Shown in pieces: positions 6,789-14,325 of a DNA stretch of 21,224 nucleotides. The notes beneath the pieces were generated by a model that saw only the letters and a program-made list of their open reading frames with translations, searched no databases and was not told where the DNA came from. Every line of letters starts with the position of its first letter. Position 1 is the first letter of the stretch. The stretch comes from an uncultured Collinsella sp. (GTDB lineage: Bacteria > Actinomycetota > Coriobacteriia > Coriobacteriales > Coriobacteriaceae). The stretch covers positions 1 through 21,224 of the forward strand of contig CABQLI010000035.1 of the NCBI GenBank assembly GCA_902464965.1. Direction: 5' to 3'. Made by a program: the position numbers and the translations under genes.

Positions 6789-6891
6789 ATTGAAAGCTAA
6801 ATCTTGTAGAGCCGGAATCCGACATTTCATGTGCACCGCTAAAGACCTGCATGCCGATCCGTTGCTCACGGTGACGCGCATGGCAGCGGGG

Positions 6892-6897
6892 TATAAT
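6892..6897 (+). promoter_or_regulatory. Consensus -10 (TATAAT) for the small membrane protein gene
   Basis: A perfect TATAAT, unusual in this GC-rich DNA, lies 34 bp before the start codon at 6932. The -35 side is poor: ggtgac or tgacgc at 14-16 bp spacing. Confidence 0.5.
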
Positions 6898-6931
6898 TTG
6901 ATTGCCATAGATAGTAATTTGGAGGTGCCCC

Positions 6932-7405
6932 ATGAATGCCCCCAACGCGCTCCAAAACATCCGCTCAAAACACCCCGTTGCATATGTGGTTCTCTATCTC
7001 TTTGTCGGCTGGGCATTGCTGGTTGTCATCACCCATGCCATAGCTTTTGGAGCAGAACTGCTGATAGCCAGCTCGGACCAGCCCGTCGTCAAATGGGAGA
7101 CGACCGATGAGTGCACCGACGGAACCCGAACCGTCTACTACAACAGCCCGTCCCTCTATCAAGAGTTCAAGGTCAAGATAAAGGACTTCAAGATTGTCGA
7201 TGCCGAGCTAGGCGTTTATTTGGCAATCGGAGCAACCATTAACGCCGAGCAAGTCGAGTACACGGACAGCCATGCGACGTATCGTATCGACCTCAGCATC
7301 CTAGGCCGACCGTCACGCACCTGTCTGCTCAAATGCGACATACGCGGCACCACACTACACATGTCCGAAATACAAATGCGCCCGGGCAAGGGGTTCTCTT
7401 CTTGA
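6932..7405 (+). CDS. Small single-span membrane protein, unknown function
   Basis: A 157-residue protein. Residues about 16-40 form one hydrophobic span (VAYVVLYLFVGWALLVVITH). The rest is a soluble region rich in beta-type sequence with three cysteines (61, 131, 135) and no family I recognise. GGAGGT stands 5 bp before the ATG and a consensus TATAAT lies further upstream, so the gene is probably expressed. It points against dnaX and ybaB and splits the usual dnaX-ybaB-recR order. Its base composition is lower than its neighbours (27 G/C of 60 at 7141-7200). Its stop is 21 bp from the convergent dnaX stop, with no clear terminator between them. Likely a later insertion; function unknown. Confidence 0.75.
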   Translation: MNAPNALQNIRSKHPVAYVVLYLFVGWALLVVITHAIAFGAELLIASSDQPVVKWETTDECTDGTRTVYYNSPSLYQEFKVKIKDFKIVDAELGVYLAIGATINAEQVEYTDSHATYRIDLSILGRPSRTCLLKCDIRGTTLHMSEIQMRPGKGFSS

Positions 7406-7426
7406 GCAGTATACCCGCCCGTACGG

Positions 7427-9853
7427 CTACTCCACCGGTTTGAAGATGGTGGCCTGACCGAAGACGCTGCGGATGAGGTCTTTGGCCTCGTCCTCGGTCT
7501 GCGGGATGCTCGGGGCTGCGCCCTGGTGGCCGAAGGGGCTGCCGGCGCCGGGGTTGGACTCCCAGGGAGCTGCAGGAGCGTCCTCCTCTTTGGGGGCAGC
7601 TACAGCGGACTTGGGCGCGGGCGTCGCACCCGGCACGTCGAACGGAGGCAGATCGTCCCCGCTCGCATCGCCAGCGAAGCCGCCGACCATAGCGTCGTCG
7701 TAGGGCACCTGCTCGGATTCCCACGGCGCGGACTGCGCGACAGGCTGAGCTTTGGGGGCAGCCGAGCGCTCGGGCGCACGGGGTGCGGGCTCGGTCGGGA
7801 GCTTACCCGTGGCAGGAGCACCGGCGGGGTTGTCGGAGCGTAGCCAGGGGGCTTTGCCCAGGTCAGACGACTTGGGCGCGGGCGAGACGGGCTTGGGCGC
7901 GGGTGTCGGAGCAGCCGGTTTGGGCGCCGCGGGCTTAGGCGCCGACGAGGTCGATGCCGTTACCGGTGCCGCTTGCTGCTGCGGCGCGCTGGCGCTCGAG
8001 GATACAGGGGCCGCCGAGGACACGGGTTGCGGGTCCGCAGATGCCGCAGCCCGTGCAGATGGAGAATGCTCCTCATGTTGAGGAGCCGGCGTGCCACCCC
8101 CATCCAGGACATAGTCGACGGTACGACGACCGAAGACCGCGCAGACCGTCGGTAGGACCACCGACTGCGTATCGGCGCGACCGAGCATCTTAATGGCAAA
8201 AGTCGAACCCGCGGGGAACGAGACCGTGAGCTTGGAGCCGTCGTCGGCCGTGGCGCGGGCGTTGAGCAAAAGCCCTGCGTAGGAAGCCTGACGCGCCTTG
8301 ACGCGCTCGACGACCTCGGCCCATTTGCGCTGCAGCTCGCCGGCGTCCTCGACCGCGGGGGTCTCGGCGGCGCCGGCGGCAGCAACCTGGGCGGCATTGT
8401 TGGACTGGGGCTGAGGCGTCGGAGCCGGCGCAGGCTGAGGTGCAGGCGCTGCAGGCTTGGAAGCTGACACGGGTGCAGGCTGAGCCGCCGGAGCGGCAGC
8501 ACCACGGTCCCAAGGCATGCCACCCTGGCGCGCGGACGTAGCAGCAGGGGCAGCGGATGCCGCCGGAGCGGCAGCACGAGCGCCCGAAATGAGCGTCGGC
8601 TGTTGGGCAGCAGCGGGTACGGATGCTGCAGGCGCGGCGGCCTGAGCAGCAGCCACGCTCGCCGGCACGGCGCCGTTGGCAACCATGGCCTCCAGGCGTG
8701 CCACGCGCTCGGCCAATGCCTCAATCGTTAAATCGGCCTCGGGACGCGCCAGACGCGTGCAGGCAATCTCGAGCACCAGGCGCACGTCGCTCGCGCCCCT
8801 CATCTCCAGTGCGGCATCGTCGAGCACCGTCAGCACACGGGCCAGGCGGTCGGCAGGATGCTCGCCAAAGGCAGCGGCCTCGGCAGCAAGCGCCTCGGCC
8901 TGCTCGGAGCCGCCCTCAAACAGCTCGGCACGAGCACCGGCAACGCAGGCAACGTACACGTCACGCACGTGCGCCACCAGGTCGCGCGTCAGCTCCAGCA
9001 GGTCGTTTCCTTCCTCGACCTGCGTACGGATCAGTCCATAGAGCTCGGCAACATCGCGATCGGCAATGGCGCGGGAAAACTCGCCCAGAATCTGGTCCGA
9101 AACCTCGCCTAAAAGAGAGCGGGCGTCGTCCGCATGCACAGAACCGTTGCCAAAGACGCTCAGCTGCTCCAGCGTGGACAACGCGTCGCGCATGCCGCCC
9201 TTGGCATGGCGCGCCACGATAGCCAGCGCCTCATCGTCGTAATCGAAGCCCTCCTGCTCGCACACGTATGCCAGGCGGTGCTCGATATCCTCGTTGCCGA
9301 TGCGATGGAAATCGAAACGCTGGCAGCGCGAGAGGATGGTCTCCAGAATCTTTTGCGGGTCGGTGGTGCACAGCACAAAGATCACGTGCGCCGGCGGCTC
9401 CTCAAGCGTCTTGAGCAGCGCGTTGAACGCCGCCGTCGTGAGCATGTGGACCTCGTCGATGATATAGATCTTGTACTTGCCGCGCACCGGGGCAAAGTTG
9501 ACGGAGTTGATGATCTCCTCGCGCACATTGTCCACGCCCGTGCGGCTTGCGGCATCGAGCTCGTAGACATCCGGGTGGTTGCCCTCGGCAATGAGCTCGC
9601 ACTCCTCGCAAGTACCGTCGGGCATGCAGCCGCTTGCACCCTCGGCGCGCGCCGCCTCGGCATTGCGGCACAGCAGTGCCTTGGCCAGAATGCGCGCCAT
9701 GGTGGTCTTGCCCGTGCCGCGCGGTCCGCAGAACAGGTAGGCGTGGGACAGGCGCCCCTCGGTGATGGCGTGCTCGAGCGTCGAGACGATATGCTGCTGG
9801 CCCACCACGGAGTCAAAGGTGAGCGGGCGATACTTTCGGTACAACGATTCCAT
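7427..9853 (-). CDS. dnaX: DNA polymerase III subunit gamma/tau
   Basis: DnaX is the clamp-loader motor that ATP-dependently loads the beta sliding clamp and organises the replisome. The 808-residue protein shows Walker A GPRGTGKT (43-50), a zinc site (Cys62, Cys76, Cys82, Cys85), Walker B IIDEVH (131-136), sensor 1 LCTT (161-164) and the sensor 2 region GGMRDALS (219-226). Residues from about 430 are long Ala/Pro-rich linkers broken by a conserved-looking block near 500-580 (KWAEVVERVKARQASYAGLL), and the chain ends FKPVE. The frame stays open upstream to about 10327, but the ATG at 9851-9853 begins the family-typical MESLYRKYRP and follows GGGGGAG. No A-rich slippery run was seen for a gamma frameshift product. 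Confidence 0.96.
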   Translation of the reverse strand: MESLYRKYRPLTFDSVVGQQHIVSTLEHAITEGRLSHAYLFCGPRGTGKTTMARILAKALLCRNAEAARAEGASGCMPDGTCEECELIAEGNHPDVYELDAASRTGVDNVREEIINSVNFAPVRGKYKIYIIDEVHMLTTAAFNALLKTLEEPPAHVIFVLCTTDPQKILETILSRCQRFDFHRIGNEDIEHRLAYVCEQEGFDYDDEALAIVARHAKGGMRDALSTLEQLSVFGNGSVHADDARSLLGEVSDQILGEFSRAIADRDVAELYGLIRTQVEEGNDLLELTRDLVAHVRDVYVACVAGARAELFEGGSEQAEALAAEAAAFGEHPADRLARVLTVLDDAALEMRGASDVRLVLEIACTRLARPEADLTIEALAERVARLEAMVANGAVPASVAAAQAAAPAASVPAAAQQPTLISGARAAAPAASAAPAATSARQGGMPWDRGAAAPAAQPAPVSASKPAAPAPQPAPAPTPQPQSNNAAQVAAAGAAETPAVEDAGELQRKWAEVVERVKARQASYAGLLLNARATADDGSKLTVSFPAGSTFAIKMLGRADTQSVVLPTVCAVFGRRTVDYVLDGGGTPAPQHEEHSPSARAAASADPQPVSSAAPVSSSASAPQQQAAPVTASTSSAPKPAAPKPAAPTPAPKPVSPAPKSSDLGKAPWLRSDNPAGAPATGKLPTEPAPRAPERSAAPKAQPVAQSAPWESEQVPYDDAMVGGFAGDASGDDLPPFDVPGATPAPKSAVAAPKEEDAPAAPWESNPGAGSPFGHQGAAPSIPQTEDEAKDLIRSVFGQATIFKPVE

Positions 9854-9858
9854 GGGTG

Positions 9859-9865
9859 CTCCCCC
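9859..9865 (-). promoter_or_regulatory. Ribosome binding site GGGGGAG fixing the dnaX start
   Basis: It lies 5 bp before the ATG at 9851-9853 on the minus strand. Together with the family-conserved N-terminus it rules out the longer open frame, which would add 158 unrelated residues. Confidence 0.7.
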
Positions 9866-9968
9866 GGGTATACTGAGTCTTGTTGCCGCGACGGCCATGC
9901 GGTCGCACGGCATACTGCATTCATAATAACCCGTACGGCGAGCCCGCCGCGATAGGAGTCCAAAGAGC

Positions 9969-10685
9969 ATGGCAGACGCAGAGAGCAACCTCGTTCCCTC
10001 CGAAGCAGCCGACCAGGTCGAGGTCGCGCTCGAGGAGCAGGCCGCAGCCGACGACGGCATCCTGTACCTCAACGAGTACCAGTACGAAAACGACCTCGTC
10101 ACCGACTTCGCCCGCCTGGTCGCCTCGCCCAGGCGCCGTGGCTCGCTGTATGTCGCCGCCGCGATTGCCGCGCTCATCGGCATCGGCATGTTGGTGGCCG
10201 GCGGCAACTGGATCAAGTTCGGCGTCGTCCTGATCGTATTCGGCGCCTTTTTAGCCTGGTGGAGCAAAAACCTGCACCACACCCTCGCCCGCGACTTTAT
10301 CGACGCCGTCGAGGCCGACGAGTCCATGGGTGGCCGCTATCGCCGCGTCGCCGCCAACGAGGACGGCCTGATGGTTTGGGGCAAGAGCGGCAAGTCGCAG
10401 TTCTTCCCGTTTGAAAAGCTCGACCACGTGCTCGACGGCGAGCGCATCTTTGTGGCCATGTTCGCCGACCAGGGCGTGACGATCCCTAAGGACACCTTTG
10501 TTCGCGGCGATGCCGAGCAGTTTGGCACCTTCCTTAAGGCACGCATCAACAAAAAACTCCGCATCGAGACCAAACGCAAGAAGATGAAGGCAGAAAAGGC
10601 CGCCGCCGAAGCCAAACAGGGCGACAAGCCCCAGGAGACCAAGGGCAAGCAGCGCAAGCAGAAGAAGAACAAGAAGAAGCGCTAA
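9969..10685 (+). CDS. YcxB-like membrane protein
   Basis: A 238-residue protein. After an acidic N-terminus come two close membrane spans at about 59-77 and 80-97, then a cytoplasmic domain with FPFEKLDHVLDGERIFVAMF and IPKDTFVRGDAEQFGTFL. This layout is that of the YcxB-like domain found in small Firmicute and actinobacterial membrane proteins of unknown role. The last 45 residues form a strongly basic tail (TKRKKMKAEK, then Lys/Arg runs to the end) that could bind RNA, DNA or acidic lipid. AGGAG lies 10 bp before the ATG. It is divergent from dnaX across 115 bp and followed by the 62-bp hairpin array. Family assignment moderate; function unknown. Confidence 0.75.
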   Translation: MADAESNLVPSEAADQVEVALEEQAAADDGILYLNEYQYENDLVTDFARLVASPRRRGSLYVAAAIAALIGIGMLVAGGNWIKFGVVLIVFGAFLAWWSKNLHHTLARDFIDAVEADESMGGRYRRVAANEDGLMVWGKSGKSQFFPFEKLDHVLDGERIFVAMFADQGVTIPKDTFVRGDAEQFGTFLKARINKKLRIETKRKKMKAEKAAAEAKQGDKPQETKGKQRKQKKNKKKR

Positions 10686-10741
10686 CCCGAGCCGGGGTCC
10701 AAACTCCGGCCGCCTGCTTAGGCGTAACTTAGATTGACAGC

Positions 10742-10794
10742 GGAAACCGCATCCCGTTTTGGCGCTCCAAAGTGGGATGCGGTTTCCTTTTGAG
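10742..10794 (+). terminator. First array hairpin, possible terminator of the YcxB-like gene
   Basis: The perfect 14-bp stem, with a further inner pairing (tttgg with ccaaa), is followed by CCTTTTGAG. The T-run is short, so termination is plausible but not certain. Confidence 0.4.
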
Positions 10795-10911
10795 CGCCCA
10801 TCCGGAAAGCGCATCCCGCTCTACGCCAATATTCTGGGACGCAGTTTCCGCAGACCACCCCATTCGGAAAGTGCATCCCTTAATTTGGTCGCAAAGTGGG
10901 GTGCGCTTTCC
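10742..10911. repeat. Three tandem hairpins with exact 62-bp period (BIME-like array)
   Basis: Units start at 10742, 10804 and 10866. Each is a 14-bp arm, an 18-nt loop and the inverted 14-bp arm, followed by a 16-bp linker. Arms: ggaaaccgcatccc/gggatgcggtttcc (perfect), ggaaagcgcatccc/gggacgcagtttcc (two mismatches), ggaaagtgcatccc/ggggtgcgctttcc (two G-U pairs in RNA). Arms thus alternate orientation every 30-32 bp, and neighbouring units can also pair across the linkers. Unit 2 fits units 1 and 3 better when reversed, which is how REP sequences alternate in BIMEs. It lies between the YcxB-like gene and the growth-signalling operon. Confidence 0.85.
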
Positions 10912-10985
10912 GAGCGAGCCAAAACAGAGCCAAGCCAGACAGGCAACCTCGCATCCCGCTATCCTCCCCATGCACCCGAGCGTGC

Positions 10986-10991
10986 TACACT
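10986..10991 (+). promoter_or_regulatory. Candidate -10 (TACACT) of the growth-signalling operon
   Basis: gctacactagcag gives a fair -10, 80 bp before the kinase ATG. The hexamer at 17 bp spacing (cctccc) is not a -35. Start near 10998 would give a leader of about 75 nt. Confidence 0.3.
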
Positions 10992-11071
10992 AGCAGCATC
11001 TATGCCACCGCGAACGGCTCGGCTCCGCGCCCGCCACTCGCAAACGAACTTTAAACGCACGAGGGTTGGCC

Positions 11072-12892
11072 ATGCCGCTTTTCTCGCAACATACCGCCCG
11101 GTTCTCGCCGGACGTTCCCTTGGAGGGCACCAGCGAGACACTTGCGACCGGCGGTTTTGGCTCCATCGAGATCTGCCGCGACACGCACCTGCGCCGCCGC
11201 GTCGCCATTAAGCGCATCCCCCTTATCAACGGTGCCGGCATGCCCGCTAGCGACATCATGGATGTCCTGCGCGAGGCGCACACTGCCGCCATGCTTCAAC
11301 ATCCCAACATCGTGCAGGTCATCGACTTTACGCACGACACAGCCTATGCCTACCTGGTTATGGAATATGTCGATGGCATGTCGCTGGCCGAGTTTTTGCA
11401 TCGCGTGGACGGCCACTCACTTACCTTTGACGAGGCCGCAGCCATTGCCGATGCCCTGGGCCAGGCGCTCACCTTCGCCCATAGTAATGGCGTACTCCAC
11501 CTGGACATTAAGCCCGCCAATGTGCTCATCGACCACTCGGGCAATGTAAAGCTCACCGACTTTGGCATGGCGCGACTGTCGTCCGCCGGTGGCTTTGGCG
11601 GCTCGCGCGGCGGCACCATCGGCTACATGCCGCCCGAGCAGCTCGATATCGAGACCGGCACGGTCGATGAGCGCGCCGATGTCTTTGCCCTCGCCTGTGT
11701 GATCTACGAGGGCCTGTGCGGCAGCGCTCCCTTTATGGCGGCCACGCCCGCCGACTCGCTCGGCCGCATCATCGGCGGCGCCACCTATCCCAGCGAGCTG
11801 ATACCACACTTTCCCCCGGGAGCCGAGGCCGCGCTCATGAGCGCGCTCTCCCCCATGCCGCAGGACCGCCCCAGCAGCATCGAGGCATTTTGCGACCAGC
11901 TCCTTGCCGGTCTGGGCAGCGTGCGCGAGGGCCGTCGCAGCCTGGAGCAAATGGTTGGCGAGCTTTCGGATGACGAGCAGGAGCTCGACGGTATCGAGCC
12001 GTCGCACTACGAGGACGACGCCATCGAGGTCGACCCCGCACTCGGCTGGGCGGGCACGCGCTGGAGCCATGCGCGCGACTACACCATGCGCATTATCTCG
12101 GCGCTAACGTGCGGCACCTTTAGCTTTTTGCTGATGCAAACGGCCGGGGTCGCGGCGCTTCCCGGCCTGGTCATTGCGGCCATCGCGATCGGCGCGGCGG
12201 CTGGCCTGGCCCCCCAGATTGGCTCGGCCATCTCGGCTGTGGGCTTTTTGGTGCTCATGGCCAACGCCACCATGCAGGCACAGGGCATCCTGTCGATGTT
12301 GCCGGTCGCGGTGATCTTTACCGCCGCCATGTCCGGTTGGTGGATCGCCTGGGGTCGTACCGAGGCTGCCGCGAGCGCCGCGCTCACCTGTGCACTCGCG
12401 CTTGGCTGTCTGACCGGCAATACCTTCCTGGCAGCTGGGGTCGCCGCCGGCGTCGCGTCATTTTGGCTCGGCCCGACAAGCGCCGCCGCGGCAACGGGCA
12501 TGGGCGCGCTTTTTGCCCGTCTGGCCACGGTCGCGCTTTCAGCCGGAGGCGTGCTGGGGCTCGGTAACGTTGCCGCAGCGCTGGGAGACCCGCTCCTTTG
12601 GGCTGCCTTTGTGCTGGTCGCGGCAACTGCCGCGGCGTCATCTGCGCTGCTCAATGCCCATGCCAAGCGTGCCAATCAGGGCTCAAACCTTGCCGCAATC
12701 GCCGCCATCGCTGTCACCGGCATCGGCTGCGCAGCGGCGTCCTGTCTTGCACACCATATGGAAATTGCCAGCCTTGCAGCCGCGGTCATCGCCAAGGCGG
12801 CGGTTGCGGGAACCCTATCCTCTATAATCGTTGGGATATGCCTATATTTGCTCGGATACCAAAGAACCTATACGGAGAGTGATCTTTCGTGA
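11072..12892 (+). CDS. Ser/Thr protein kinase (non-RD) with large C-terminal membrane domain
   Basis: A 606-residue kinase opening the growth-signalling operon. Kinase domain about 20-285: glycine loop TGGFGS (26-31), VAIK Lys47, Glu68, HLDIKPANVL (Asp145, Asn150), DFG 163-165, MPPEQ (186-190). The arginine of HRD is leucine, the non-RD type, which usually does not rely on activation-loop phosphorylation. Residues 290-335 are acidic; 338-597 form a very hydrophobic Ala/Gly-rich domain with probably seven or eight spans. I start at ATG 11072 (GAGGG 6 bp upstream) rather than TTG 11066. It overlaps fhaA by 4 bp, so FhaA is a likely substrate or partner. It stands where other Actinobacteria have no kinase; it resembles the kinase at 2667-4511 in layout but not closely in sequence. 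Confidence 0.9.
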   Translation: MPLFSQHTARFSPDVPLEGTSETLATGGFGSIEICRDTHLRRRVAIKRIPLINGAGMPASDIMDVLREAHTAAMLQHPNIVQVIDFTHDTAYAYLVMEYVDGMSLAEFLHRVDGHSLTFDEAAAIADALGQALTFAHSNGVLHLDIKPANVLIDHSGNVKLTDFGMARLSSAGGFGGSRGGTIGYMPPEQLDIETGTVDERADVFALACVIYEGLCGSAPFMAATPADSLGRIIGGATYPSELIPHFPPGAEAALMSALSPMPQDRPSSIEAFCDQLLAGLGSVREGRRSLEQMVGELSDDEQELDGIEPSHYEDDAIEVDPALGWAGTRWSHARDYTMRIISALTCGTFSFLLMQTAGVAALPGLVIAAIAIGAAAGLAPQIGSAISAVGFLVLMANATMQAQGILSMLPVAVIFTAAMSGWWIAWGRTEAAASAALTCALALGCLTGNTFLAAGVAAGVASFWLGPTSAAAATGMGALFARLATVALSAGGVLGLGNVAAALGDPLLWAAFVLVAATAAASSALLNAHAKRANQGSNLAAIAAIAVTGIGCAAASCLAHHMEIASLAAAVIAKAAVAGTLSSIIVGICLYLLGYQRTYTESDLS

Positions 12893-13902
12893 ACTTCCTG
12901 AACATCTTCGAGGACCACGTGGCCGGCATCTTCGGTGCCACCCGTGCCCCGTTCTCCTTTAAGAAGCTTGCCAAGCAGGCCGCTCGCGACATGGAGGATC
13001 AGACTCTGGTGATCAACGGCGTCAACACGGCGCCGGCACTCTATACCATCCTGATCGCCGCCGACGACGATCCCATGCTCGCCCCGTTCTACCCCGAGCT
13101 TTCGCGCGAGGTCCGCGAGTTCGTGAAGGCGCAGGCCGAAAAGCGCCGCTATGTCTTTGTCGGCGAGCCCCTCGTGCGCTTTATGATCGATCCGCAGCTG
13201 CGCGCCGGCAAGTTCTCGGTCTTTGCCGAGAACGTCGATGCCCCCACGCTCGGCCGCCTGTACGAAGAAGAGCGCGCCTATCAAAACGGCCTGGGCCAGA
13301 ACAACTCCGCGGCAAGCCGTGCCGCCAGCGCCCCGCGCGCCGGCCAGCAGCAGTTTGCTGCCCCGCAGCAGCAGCGCCCCGCCGCCATGCCCCAGCAGCA
13401 GCCGACGCCTCGCGCCGCCGCTCCCGACCCGCTTGCCGTGGCAGACCCCTTCGCGCCTAGCGTCCCCGACCCCGCCGCCGCACCCATCCCGGTGCCGCAG
13501 ACCGTCTCGCGCGACGCGCTTGCCGGCATGGGCGGAGCCGCCGCGACCGGTGCCGCCGTGGGCCTAGGCGCCGCAGCCGGCATCGCCTCCAACATGGCGA
13601 GCACTCGCGCCCCGCAGCGTCCGCTCGCCCAGCTCGTCGACGTCGTGAGCGGCGAGAGCCATAGCATCACCTCCGCACAGGTGACCATCGGTCGCGAGCG
13701 CTCAGTTTCCGACATTGCCCTGCGCGACCCCAACGTGTCGCGCCGCCACGCCCAGCTCACCTTTACGGGCTCGGATTGGTCGATCGAGGATCTCAATTCC
13801 ACCAACGGCACGCTCGTCAACAACCGCCGCATTACGCGCTGCCCGCTGCGCAACGGCGATCTGCTGACGTTTGGCCTGAGCACCTTTGAATTTAGGGGAT
13901 AG
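12889..13902 (+). CDS. fhaA: FHA-domain protein FhaA (DUF3662 plus FHA)
   Basis: A 337-residue protein with the FhaA layout: N-terminal DUF3662 domain about 1-115, a Gln/Ala/Pro-rich linker 140-245, and a canonical FHA domain 264-336 with TIGRE (Arg269), NVSRRHAQL (Ser284, His287) and DLNSTNGTLV (Asn306). In Mycobacterium tuberculosis FhaA binds the phosphorylated pseudokinase domain of MviN/MurJ and regulates peptidoglycan synthesis; the same role is inferred. The start is GTG at 12889, overlapping the upstream kinase stop (GTGA), with GGAGAG 9 bp before it. The Gly/Ala-rich stretch 211-235 is low complexity and only weakly membrane-like. Confidence 0.92.
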   Translation: MNFLNIFEDHVAGIFGATRAPFSFKKLAKQAARDMEDQTLVINGVNTAPALYTILIAADDDPMLAPFYPELSREVREFVKAQAEKRRYVFVGEPLVRFMIDPQLRAGKFSVFAENVDAPTLGRLYEEERAYQNGLGQNNSAASRAASAPRAGQQQFAAPQQQRPAAMPQQQPTPRAAAPDPLAVADPFAPSVPDPAAAPIPVPQTVSRDALAGMGGAAATGAAVGLGAAAGIASNMASTRAPQRPLAQLVDVVSGESHSITSAQVTIGRERSVSDIALRDPNVSRRHAQLTFTGSDWSIEDLNSTNGTLVNNRRITRCPLRNGDLLTFGLSTFEFRG

Positions 13903-13908
13903 TCGCTT

Positions 13909-14325
13909 ATGAACATCGATATCGTCCTTTTTGCAGGCCGCATCGTCCTGGTTGCCCTGCTCTATATCTTCCTGTTCGCCGTCATGAAGACCGGCGTGGG
14001 ACTTGTGCGTGGACAGCGCCGCGACTCGGCTATCTGGACGATCGATGTGGACAAGGGTCCGCGCGGTATCCGCGGCATCCACGTAGACATGCTCGGCCCC
14101 GTCATCGTCGGTCGCTCGCCATCTTCGGACATCTGCATCAACGAACCGTTCGTCTCGGCCTCGCATGCGCGCTTTTCGCTACAGGGCCCGGCGCTCATCA
14201 TCGAGGACCTCAACTCGCTTAACGGCACGCTCGTCAACGGCCGTCAGCTCGTGGAGCCCGCAACGCTGCGCGAGGGCGACGAAGTCCAGATTGGCGACGT
14301 GGTCATGAAGGTGAACCGTCGATGA
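13909..14325 (+). CDS. fhaB: FHA-domain protein FhaB (FipA type)
   Basis: A 138-residue protein with one N-terminal span (about 8-28) and a cytoplasmic FHA domain 63-135: VIVGRSPSSD (Arg69), FVSASHARF (Ser83, His86) and DLNSLNGTLV (Asn105). Mycobacterial FhaB/FipA is a PknA/PknB target linked to division through FtsZ and FtsQ; the FHA reader role is from the family. It begins 6 bp after the fhaA stop, with GGGGA ahead of the ATG, and overlaps the phosphatase start by 4 bp (ATGA). The order fhaA-fhaB-pstP is the standard actinobacterial one. Confidence 0.92.
   Translation: MNIDIVLFAGRIVLVALLYIFLFAVMKTGVGLVRGQRRDSAIWTIDVDKGPRGIRGIHVDMLGPVIVGRSPSSDICINEPFVSASHARFSLQGPALIIEDLNSLNGTLVNGRQLVEPATLREGDEVQIGDVVMKVNRR

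Larger units (their letters stand above)
6592..6931. other. Divergent intergenic region between ybaB and the small membrane protein gene
   Basis: This 340-bp noncoding region should hold promoters for ybaB-recR leftward and for the small gene rightward. It is markedly AT-rich in the middle: hand count of 6751-6820 gives 24 G/C of 70. It contains an 8-bp inverted repeat at 6754-6788 and candidate -10 boxes for both directions. Confidence 0.6.
10686..11071. other. Intergenic region with hairpin array and operon promoter
   Basis: 386 bp without a gene. The first 55 bp show nothing notable, then the three-unit hairpin array occupies 10742-10911. A stray copy of the array core (cgcatcccgct, 10950-10960) follows out of register, then a candidate -10 at 10986-10991. 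A leader of about 75 nt would reach the kinase start at 11072. Confidence 0.6.

Noticed and set aside
7427..9853. Programmed frameshift in dnaX for a gamma form
   Set aside because: No run of six or more A on the coding strand was seen in the gene; nothing like A-AAA-AAG is present.
9854..9968. SRP/4.5S RNA or tRNA gene upstream of dnaX
   Set aside because: The conserved SRP core GGAAGCAGCC is absent and no cloverleaf was found in the 115 bp.
9854..10327. 158-residue N-terminal extension of DnaX
   Set aside because: It runs antisense through the YcxB-like gene; MESLYRKYRP with a strong ribosome site is the family start.
10742..10911. CRISPR array
   Set aside because: The repeats are inverted and alternate, spacers are only 16 or 18 nt and partly similar, and no cas gene is present.
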